64,000 bases of DNA from Armatimonadota bacterium (GTDB taxonomy: Bacteria > Sysuimicrobiota > Sysuimicrobiia > Sysuimicrobiales > Sysuimicrobiaceae): assembly GCA_031460175.1 (NCBI GenBank), contig JAVKGW010000005.1, positions 62,001 to 126,000 on the forward strand, in the 5' to 3' direction. A model generated the notes under the pieces. It ran no database searches. It worked only from the letters and a program-made list of their open reading frames with translations, and was not told the origin of the DNA. The first letter of the stretch is position 1, and each line of letters starts with the position of its first letter. This document shows, piece by piece, positions 58,547-64,000 of this stretch. Made by a program: the position numbers and the translations under genes.

Positions 58547-59230
58547 ATGCGGATGGTTCCGGGAAAGGGCTGGCCTGTACTGGTGCTGGGTGTCCTGGCG
58601 GGTACCGCCGCAGGGCTTGTCTGGGCCGGCGCATACGGCGAGGCCATCATCGCCGCGCTTGTGGGCCCGGCTCCGAAATTCTTCTGGCACGCGTCCCGCG
58701 CCACGGGAGGGGTAGCCTATGCCCTCCTGTGGATGAGCGTGTGCCTCGGTCTTTTGCAGGCGGCCCGCCTCGTCCGGGGCCCTGCCTGTGGGGCCCTGGT
58801 GGAGATCCACCGGTTCGTGAGCGGATTGGGGTTGGGCTTTTCCATCCTACACGCCCTGCTGTTCCTCGGGGACCGCTCCCTGCGGCCACGACTTGCGGAG
58901 GTCCTTTTGCCCTTCGGATTCGCCCCCTATCGCCCTGTCGAGGTCGGGCTCGGACAGATGGCCCTCTGGACGGCCCTTCTGGTATATGGAAGCTGGTATA
59001 TGCGGCGCCGGATGGGCCACCGGGCCTGGCGACGGATCCACTACGCAGCTTTTGGCGCGTACCTCCTTGCCACCGTGCACGCGGTAGGGGCCGGGACGGA
59101 TGTCCCGGATCCCGTCTTCGGAGGATTCCTGGTGGGAACCGCGGCGCTGGCATACACGCTCTTCCTAGCCCGTGTGTGGCGAAAAACCGATGCGAGAAGG
59201 ACAGCCACGGATCCTCCTCATCGAGGATGA
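58547..59230 (+). CDS. Ferric reductase-like transmembrane protein
   Basis: A 227-aa membrane protein with six helices. Candidate heme-ligand His are in EIHRFVSGLGLGFSILHALLF and RRIHYAAFGAYLLATVHAVG, as in the ferric-reductase/MsrQ heme b family. It lacks FAD/NAD domains, so electrons must come from another protein. Coupling to ApbE (4-base gap) suggests a flavinylated partner. Its end overlaps the response regulator start. Confidence 0.83.
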   Translation: MRMVPGKGWPVLVLGVLAGTAAGLVWAGAYGEAIIAALVGPAPKFFWHASRATGGVAYALLWMSVCLGLLQAARLVRGPACGALVEIHRFVSGLGLGFSILHALLFLGDRSLRPRLAEVLLPFGFAPYRPVEVGLGQMALWTALLVYGSWYMRRRMGHRAWRRIHYAAFGAYLLATVHAVGAGTDVPDPVFGGFLVGTAALAYTLFLARVWRKTDARRTATDPPHRG

Positions 59231-59903
59231 CGAGGCGCTGGCGGATCCCCTTCAGGAAGCGCTGGCCGAGGAGGGGTTTCGGATCCTCTATGCTGCCACG
59301 GGCGAGGAAGGGCTGCGGAAACTTTCGGAAGTCTCCGTGGACCTGGTGGTGCTGGACGTGATGCTCCCAGACGTAGAGGGCTTCAGTCTCTGTCGGGCCA
59401 TCCGACAGCGGTCGGACGTCCCCATCCTCATGCTCACCGCCCGGACGCATGAGCTGGACCGGGTGACCGGGCTGGAGATGGGGGCGGACGACTACGTGGG
59501 CAAGCCTTTCAGCCTTCGGGAGCTGGTGGCGCGGATCCGGGCCCTGCTGCGGCGGCGGGAGCTGGATCGGGGTGCGCTCCCCGCCTCCGGGGATCGCATG
59601 GCCATCGGGGCCATCCTCTTGGATCGGGTCGCCCGGCGAGTGTGGAAGGCCGGGCAGGAGGTCCCGCTTCGCCCGCGGGAGTTCGAACTGCTTCGGGTTC
59701 TCATGGAGGAGGCGGGGAAGGCTCTGTCCCGACAGGAGCTCCTGGACCGGGTATGGGGATCCAACTGGGTGGGAGACCCGCGGACCCTGGACGTGCACAT
59801 CCGGTGGCTACGGGAGAAGCTGGAGGACGATCCCACCCGTCCCCGCTACATCCAAACGGTGCGGGGGTACGGGTATCGGTTCGAGGTAGAGGGTGGCCCG
59901 TAG
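59190..59903 (+). CDS. OmpR/PhoB-family response regulator
   Basis: A 237-aa two-component regulator. The receiver domain has the acidic pair in LLIEDDEALAD (about residues 12-14), phosphorylation Asp in LVVLDVMLPDV (about 56), Thr in LMLTARTHE and Lys in DDYVGKPF. The C-terminal winged helix includes LRPREFELLRVLMEEAGKALSRQELLDRVWG and the tail YIQTVRGYGYRFEV. ATG 59190 overlaps the ferric-reductase gene by about 40 bases. It probably controls this cluster. Confidence 0.94.
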   Translation: MREGQPRILLIEDDEALADPLQEALAEEGFRILYAATGEEGLRKLSEVSVDLVVLDVMLPDVEGFSLCRAIRQRSDVPILMLTARTHELDRVTGLEMGADDYVGKPFSLRELVARIRALLRRRELDRGALPASGDRMAIGAILLDRVARRVWKAGQEVPLRPREFELLRVLMEEAGKALSRQELLDRVWGSNWVGDPRTLDVHIRWLREKLEDDPTRPRYIQTVRGYGYRFEVEGGP

Positions 59904-61245
59904 CCTTCGGTCCCAGATCGTGCTCCTGTACCTGGGGATGCTCTCCGTGGGGCTGGGCGGCCTCGTGGTATGGGCGGGCGTACAGCTCCGGGAGGCGGCG
60001 GTCCATCAGGCCCACCGGGAACTCGTGGCCCGGGCGGTGGTGGTGGCAACAGCCCTCGCGGAACCTTTGGAGCATTGGGCCACCCCGAGCCCCTCCGCGC
60101 TTGCCCACTACGCCAGGAGCGCAGGGGCGCGCCTGGTGGTCCTCGACCCTACCCTTCGGGTCGTAGCGAGCTCGGAACCCTTGCCGGAACGGCTCCTCTC
60201 CGCCCCACGTCAAGGCCTTGGGTGGGAGGGAAATGCACGGCGCCTGTTCGCCACCGTACCCGTGGTAGAGGAACACGGCCGGGTCGTGGGGGCCGTGGAG
60301 CTCTCCGTCCCCGCTTCCGCGGTCTTTGACACGGTGCGGGGCACCTGGTTCACCTTGGGCAGTGCGGGGCTCGGAATCCTCTGCGCGGTGGCCGCGGCGA
60401 GCGTCCTGCTGGCGCACGGAATCACCCAGCCCCTCCAACGACTCACCTCCGCCGTGGAAGCGGTGGCCAGCGGGAAGCTGCAGGAACGGGTGGAGGTGAA
60501 GGGATCAGCGGAGGTAGAGCGGCTGGGACATGCCTTCAACCGCATGGCGGAACGGGTGGAAGCCATGGTGACCCGCCAGCGGACCTTCGCCGCGCACGCG
60601 GCGCACGAGCTTCGCTCCCCTCTTGCGGCCCTGCGCCTGCGTCTTGAGGTCCTGCAGCAGCGCCTCCCGTCGGATCCCGCTTTGGCGGCCCACGTGATGC
60701 AGGCCTTGCGGAACGTGGACCGGTTGCAGCGACTCGTGGATCATCTCCTCGTGCTCGCGGCGGTGGAGGAGCGCCGCGGGCTACGCCGGGAACGGGTCGA
60801 CCTCGCCCCCCTCCTGTACGAGCTGGCGGACGAGATCGGTCCCGTGGTGGCAGAAGCGGGGCTTCGGCTGGATGTGGAAGTCCCCCCGCACCTGCCGCTC
60901 GTGGAAGCGGATCCGGAGCAGATCCTGCTCGCGATCCGCAACCTCCTCGACAACGCGGTGAAGTATACACCCCCGGGCGGCCGGGTGCTCCTGCAGGCGG
61001 AAGCCCAAATGGAGGGGGTCGTGCTCCGGGTCCGCGACACGGGCGTGGGAATCCCTCCGGAACACCTCCCACACGTCTTCGACCGGTTCTATCGGGTCCC
61101 GGCCCCCCGACGCGCGGACGGGAGTGGGCTCGGACTCGCCCTGGTCAAGGAGGTGGTGGAGGCATACGGGGGCCGGGTCACCATCCGCAGCGAGGTCGGA
61201 GCAGGAACAGAGGTTTCCTTCCTCCTCCCGGCCAAGACCTCCTGA
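59893..61245 (+). CDS. Sensor histidine kinase
   Basis: A 450-aa membrane kinase. Two membrane helices (about residues 8-28 and 155-177) bracket an extracytoplasmic sensor. The HAMP-like segment is GITQPLQRLTSAVEAVASGKLQERVEV, the phospho-acceptor is His in FAAHAAHELRSPLAALR (about 240), and the ATPase motifs are NLLDNAVKYTPPGG (N box), DTGVGIPPEHLPHVFDRFYR (G1/F) and GSGLGLALVKEVV (G2). The start overlaps the regulator. Together they form a two-component pair; the signal is unknown. Confidence 0.94.
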   Translation: MARSLRSQIVLLYLGMLSVGLGGLVVWAGVQLREAAVHQAHRELVARAVVVATALAEPLEHWATPSPSALAHYARSAGARLVVLDPTLRVVASSEPLPERLLSAPRQGLGWEGNARRLFATVPVVEEHGRVVGAVELSVPASAVFDTVRGTWFTLGSAGLGILCAVAAASVLLAHGITQPLQRLTSAVEAVASGKLQERVEVKGSAEVERLGHAFNRMAERVEAMVTRQRTFAAHAAHELRSPLAALRLRLEVLQQRLPSDPALAAHVMQALRNVDRLQRLVDHLLVLAAVEERRGLRRERVDLAPLLYELADEIGPVVAEAGLRLDVEVPPHLPLVEADPEQILLAIRNLLDNAVKYTPPGGRVLLQAEAQMEGVVLRVRDTGVGIPPEHLPHVFDRFYRVPAPRRADGSGLGLALVKEVVEAYGGRVTIRSEVGAGTEVSFLLPAKTS

Positions 61246-61255
61246 TCGGAATCCC

Positions 61256-61900
61256 TCAGGCGATCCCGCCCGGCTCCACCGCGGTCGCGAGAATCACCCC
61301 GTCCCGGATCTCATAGACGAAGTGCCGCGGCGGACGAGGCGCGGGACCCGACAGCACCCGGCCGGGAAGCTCCCGGTCGGCGGGGTCGAAGATAGAGAGG
61401 TGGCAGGGGCAGGCTAGCAGTCCGTGGCGTCGGTCTTCCGGCGGCACGTACCCGCCGTAGCCCGCGGTGACCTCCCGCCAGTTCGGCACGTAGTTGAAGA
61501 TGCAGCCCAGGTGCGGGCAGATCCGGGAGAACACCACGATGTCCGTGGGCTCCTTCCCACCCTTGTAGCCCGGGAAGCTCAACTTCCACGGCAGTTTGAT
61601 GGCCACCCCGGGTACGGTGGCCGCCTTGGCGAGCTCCGGCGTGTACTGCGGGTACTTCTGGGTGAACACGAAGAACTTGCTCGACCAGGGCTCCCGCAGC
61701 TCCTCCAGGGTGGCGATGGGGAGCGTCTCCCCCTCCGGGAGGTCGCCCTCCGCCAGGTCCGGGATCTCGCGCCGCGGTACGCCGAGGCCTGGCTCCAAAT
61801 TCGGCTTCAGGTAGCGGAGCACGGGAGCGGTGAAAGAGGCCAGGGCACCCACCACAGGGACTGCAGCCAACCACCTGAGAAAGGCCCTCCGGTCCGGCAC
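61256..61900 (-). CDS. Rieske 2Fe-2S protein
   Basis: A 214-aa membrane-anchored iron-sulfur protein. A twin-Arg-like and hydrophobic N-terminus (RRAFLRWLAAVPVVGALASF) precedes the cluster-binding boxes CPHLGC (about 135-140) and CPCHLSIF (about 168-173), with the disulfide Cys pair. Insert VKLPWKLSFPGYKGG lies before the first box. It resembles the Rieske subunit of cytochrome bc1/b6f complexes, but no cytochrome b gene is near. GTG 61900 has GGAGG upstream. It is divergent from the Met-rich gene. Confidence 0.9.
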   Translation of the reverse strand: MPDRRAFLRWLAAVPVVGALASFTAPVLRYLKPNLEPGLGVPRREIPDLAEGDLPEGETLPIATLEELREPWSSKFFVFTQKYPQYTPELAKAATVPGVAIKLPWKLSFPGYKGGKEPTDIVVFSRICPHLGCIFNYVPNWREVTAGYGGYVPPEDRRHGLLACPCHLSIFDPADRELPGRVLSGPAPRPPRHFVYEIRDGVILATAVEPGGIA

Positions 61901-61912
61901 GTCTCCTCCTTG

Positions 61913-61926
61913 CGGTAGTACTACCG
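61913..61926. promoter_or_regulatory. Perfect palindrome, candidate BlaI-type operator
   Basis: CGGTAGTACTACCG is a perfect 14-bp inverted repeat in the gap between the divergent Rieske and Met-rich genes. GATAAT (61926-61931) overlaps its end and a further GGTAG half-site follows. BlaI/MecI-family operators contain TACT-type half-sites (TAGTACTA core), and a BlaI-like repressor is encoded 1.4 kb downstream. Confidence 0.55.
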
Positions 61927-61966
61927 ATAATGGTAGCATGCCCCACGAGGAGAGGAGGTGGTAGTC

Positions 61967-62317
61967 ATGCGGAGCCTGGCCTGGGCCGGGCTTTCGGCTC
62001 TGGCGGTCCTACTCGTTACAGGTGGGCTCGTGTGGGCTCACGGGCTCTCACAGACTGCCCCGCCCTCCGCAGGTCCCGCACACGGGCCCGGACAGATGCG
62101 TGGGCCGATGAGCCCGACCACGCAGGATCCGGAGGCCATGCCGTCTATGGTGGACGCGTGCGTCCGGGCGATGCAGGACCCTCAGATGCAGCGGCACATG
62201 CAGGACCACATGTCCGACCCGCGAATGCGGGACATGATGGCAGACATGATGCGGAGCATGATGCCCGGCATGCCCATGATGCCGATGATGCCCATGATGC
62301 CGGGCCCGTCCCGGTGA
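61967..62317 (+). CDS. Met-rich exported protein
   Basis: A 116-aa exported protein. The signal peptide is residues 1-28 (AWAGLSALAVLLVTGGLVWA). The mature chain is rich in Met and His, with MQRHMQDHMSDPRMRDMMADMM and a C-terminal MPGMPMMPMMPMMPG repeat. Such Met clusters bind Cu(I) in periplasmic copper-handling proteins (by family analogy). ATG 61967 has GGAGG eight bases upstream. It heads a run with a BNR propeller, a BlaI repressor and an M56-like protein. Confidence 0.78.
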   Translation: MRSLAWAGLSALAVLLVTGGLVWAHGLSQTAPPSAGPAHGPGQMRGPMSPTTQDPEAMPSMVDACVRAMQDPQMQRHMQDHMSDPRMRDMMADMMRSMMPGMPMMPMMPMMPGPSR

Positions 62318-62320
62318 GCC

Positions 62321-63286
62321 ATGGCAAAGCCCCGGAGGGAATCACGAACCCGAGGGCCTGCCGCTCCATGGGTGCTCGCCTTGCTGCTGCTGGGCACGGG
62401 CGCGTGGACGGGCGATCGGTTCGCCGCCGGCCCGGCGGCTGCGGAGGTCCGCGACATCCCGGGGCCCCACATCCACGGTCTCGCGGTGGACCCCTTCGAG
62501 CCGCAGCTGGTGTGGGTGGCCGCGCACGGGGCCCTGTTGCGCATCCGCGACGGCCGGTGGGAGCGGGTCGGCACCCACACGTACGACCACATGGGCTTCC
62601 TGGTGCATCCCCGACAGCCCCGTGTCCTCCTGACCAGCGGCCACCCGGGGCCTCGGGATCGACGGTCGAACCCCCTCGGCATGGAGGTGAGCCGCGACGG
62701 GGGGCTGAGCTGGCAACCGCTCGCCCTGGCCGGTGAAGCGGACTTCCACGCGGCGGCCCAGGGCTTCTCGGATCCCCAGGTGATCTACGGGTGGAACGTG
62801 ACCGGGCGTACGGGCCTTTACCGGACCCGGGACGGCGGCCACACGTGGGCCTACCTGGGCGGGCGAGGGCTGTCAGGGGTGTTCTCGCTGGCCGTACACC
62901 CCCGCGACCCCAGCACGGTGTTTGCCGCGACCGTGCAGGGGCTTGTGGTCAGCCGGGACGGGGGCGAGCGGTGGCAGAACTTCGACGGTCCGCTCGGCCG
63001 GGTTGCCGTGACGGCTGTGGCCTTCCACCCCCGGGAGCCGCAGCAGGTGTACGCATACGCAGCTTCCCCGGAACTGGGGTTGCTGCACAGCACGGACGGC
63101 GGCAGGACCTGGAACCCGCTGGGGTTGTTCTTCGGGCCGCGGGAGGGAGCCGCGCACCTGGCCCTGCACCCCGCGGACCCCAAGGTCGTCTACCTCAGTA
63201 CGTTCTCCGCGGACCTGTACCGGTCCACAGACGGCGGAAGGACGCTTCAGAAGCTCGTGGAGGCGGGGAGGGTCCTGGCCCCGTGA
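62321..63286 (+). CDS. F510_1955-like BNR-repeat exported protein
   Basis: A 321-aa exported beta-propeller. A signal/anchor (residues 14-30) precedes five Asp-box (S-x-D-G-G-x-x-W) repeats: SRDGGLSW, TRDGGHTW, SRDGGERW, STDGGRTW and a last STDGGRTL with Leu for Trp. It fits the F510_1955 family, annotated as glycosylhydrolase-like, but no catalytic residues of sialidases are seen, so an enzymatic role is not supported. The start is four bases after the Met-rich gene, and its stop overlaps the repressor (GTGA). Confidence 0.82.
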   Translation: MAKPRRESRTRGPAAPWVLALLLLGTGAWTGDRFAAGPAAAEVRDIPGPHIHGLAVDPFEPQLVWVAAHGALLRIRDGRWERVGTHTYDHMGFLVHPRQPRVLLTSGHPGPRDRRSNPLGMEVSRDGGLSWQPLALAGEADFHAAAQGFSDPQVIYGWNVTGRTGLYRTRDGGHTWAYLGGRGLSGVFSLAVHPRDPSTVFAATVQGLVVSRDGGERWQNFDGPLGRVAVTAVAFHPREPQQVYAYAASPELGLLHSTDGGRTWNPLGLFFGPREGAAHLALHPADPKVVYLSTFSADLYRSTDGGRTLQKLVEAGRVLAP

Positions 63287-63726
63287 CGCGTCCGCGGGAG
63301 GAACCCGAGCTCCACACGGTGCGCCTGGACCGGCCCGGGATCCGCTCGGCCCTGGGGGATCTGGAAGCCGAGATCATGGAGGTGATCTGGTCCCGGCCGC
63401 CGGGAGAAGGGGTCACGGTGCGGGAGGTGTTCGAGGAGCTGTACCGGCGCCGCCGCCTCGCCTACACCACCGTCATGAACACCATGGCGCGCCTGGCCCG
63501 CAAAGGGCTGCTGGTGGCGGAGCGGCGCGAACCCGCCTACGTGTACAGGGCCGCCCTCCAACGTGAGGCCTTCATCGAGCGCTTCGTCGGACGCGTCCTG
63601 GAGCGGCTTTTGGTGAACTTCGGCGGTGTCGCGGCCGAGAAGCTGCGTGAGCTCACCGATCCTGGGACGCGGCAGCGCCTCCTCCGGCTGGCGGAGGAGG
63701 CGAGGGCTCGCCGGCCGGGGCGATGA
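63283..63726 (+). CDS. BlaI/MecI/CopY family transcriptional repressor
   Basis: A 147-aa winged-helix repressor. LGDLEAEIMEVIWSRPPGEGVTVREVFEELYRRRRLAYTTVMNTMARLARKGLL is the family's DNA-binding core (about residues 26-80). The C-terminal helices (about 95-147) mediate dimerisation. In known BlaI/BlaR1 systems the repressor is cleaved when a membrane peptidase signals; the M56-like gene that follows (ATGA overlap) supports that. GTG 63283 overlaps the BNR gene stop. Confidence 0.92.
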   Translation: MTRPREEPELHTVRLDRPGIRSALGDLEAEIMEVIWSRPPGEGVTVREVFEELYRRRRLAYTTVMNTMARLARKGLLVAERREPAYVYRAALQREAFIERFVGRVLERLLVNFGGVAAEKLRELTDPGTRQRLLRLAEEARARRPGR

Positions 63727-64000
63727 CGTACACGGAGTTCCTGCTGCGCTCCCTCGCGCTGGCCGCCCTCCTAAGCGCGGCGGCCAGCTGGATCGTCCCG
63801 CATGTGCCCGTGGGCAGCCGACGTCCTGTCGGCCTTTTGCTTTTGAGCCTCCCCCTGTTCGTCCTGGCCCTCGTGGCCGCCCACCTGCTCCCCAGGTACT
63901 GGAACGCCTGTGCCACGCTCACGGGATGGGATCCGCTGTTGAGCCTGGGGCTGCTCGTCGCCGTCTGGGGGACCGTACCGGGCGCCTTGATCCTGAACCT
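63723..64000 (+). CDS. M56 family metallopeptidase-like membrane protein, 5' part
   Basis: The first 92 codons of a membrane protein, truncated by the window end. Helices are seen at about residues 7-25 (LLRSLALAALLSAAASWI), 38-55 (LLLLSLPLFVLALVAAHL) and 70-90. The start overlaps the BlaI-like gene (ATGA), the usual partner arrangement for BlaR1-type M56 sensor peptidases, and the helix spacing fits. The HExxH zinc site would lie outside the window, so the family call rests on context. Confidence 0.6.
   Translation, partial: MTYTEFLLRSLALAALLSAAASWIVPHVPVGSRRPVGLLLLSLPLFVLALVAAHLLPRYWNACATLTGWDPLLSLGLLVAVWGTVPGALILN

Overview
The window is a gene-dense chromosomal segment of a very GC-rich bacterium (roughly 70% G+C by eye). 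Genes overlap by ATGA/GTGA junctions, and GTG and TTG starts are common. A full set of LPS-transport genes (LptF/G-type permease, LptC, LptA, LptD), TolC and RND components and many lipoproteins indicate a diderm cell. Aerobic respiration is indicated by a heme-copper cytochrome c oxidase operon and a Rieske protein. A class I lysyl-tRNA synthetase and an EF-G-II-type factor suggest a deep-branching lineage. An uncultured Armatimonadota- or Sysuimicrobiota-like organism would fit, but no marker here proves it. There are no rRNA genes, transposases, phage genes or CRISPR arrays; six tRNA genes are present.

0-4.9 kb: two secreted or exported subtilases (S8) flank a PT-linker lipoprotein and an ECF sigma factor/zinc-finger anti-sigma pair whose C-terminal domain resembles a subtilase propeptide. 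4.9-14.4 kb: a divergent lipoprotein, then a long co-directional run of a secreted protein, an Ig-domain lipoprotein, lptF, lptC, lptA, an M23 lipoprotein and lptD. The same ECF-type promoter pattern (TGAACC-N16-CGWCTA) lies before the sigma gene and before this run, so the sigma factor may control LPS export. This is the most interesting candidate system in the window.

14.4-28.4 kb: tRNA-Gln; a MarR regulator with a DrrAB-type ABC exporter; then, on the minus strand, an operon of TetR, TolC, RND adaptor, RND pump, PII-like protein, HlyD adaptor, two ABC ATPases and an ABC-2 permease, possibly ending in ridA. 28.4-37.3 kb: a GAF/HD-GYP protein, YjbQ, EF-G-II, a D-2-hydroxyacid dehydrogenase, class I LysRS, FolC and FolD. 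37.3-37.5 kb: tRNA-Tyr and tRNA-Gly.

37.6-45.6 kb: a small membrane protein, the cytochrome c oxidase operon (ctaC, ctaD, two subunit III paralogues, subunit IV), DUF1850 with a fused TRAP permease, and a DUF1844 protein. 45.6-54.0 kb: a hypothetical protein, a DUF255 thioredoxin-like protein, a four-gene methyltransferase/flavin oxidoreductase/SRPBCC/ketosynthase cluster, DUF309 and an M20 peptidase. 54.0-55.0 kb: tRNA-Ser, tRNA-Arg(ACG) and tRNA-Arg(CCT) with clear promoters. 55.2-61.2 kb: an MFS transporter, a peroxiredoxin, and an ApbE/ferric-reductase/two-component cluster. 61.2-64.0 kb: a Rieske protein divergent from a Met-rich small protein, a BNR propeller protein, a BlaI-type repressor and the start of an M56-like membrane protein. 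A perfect palindrome in the divergent gap is a plausible BlaI-type operator.
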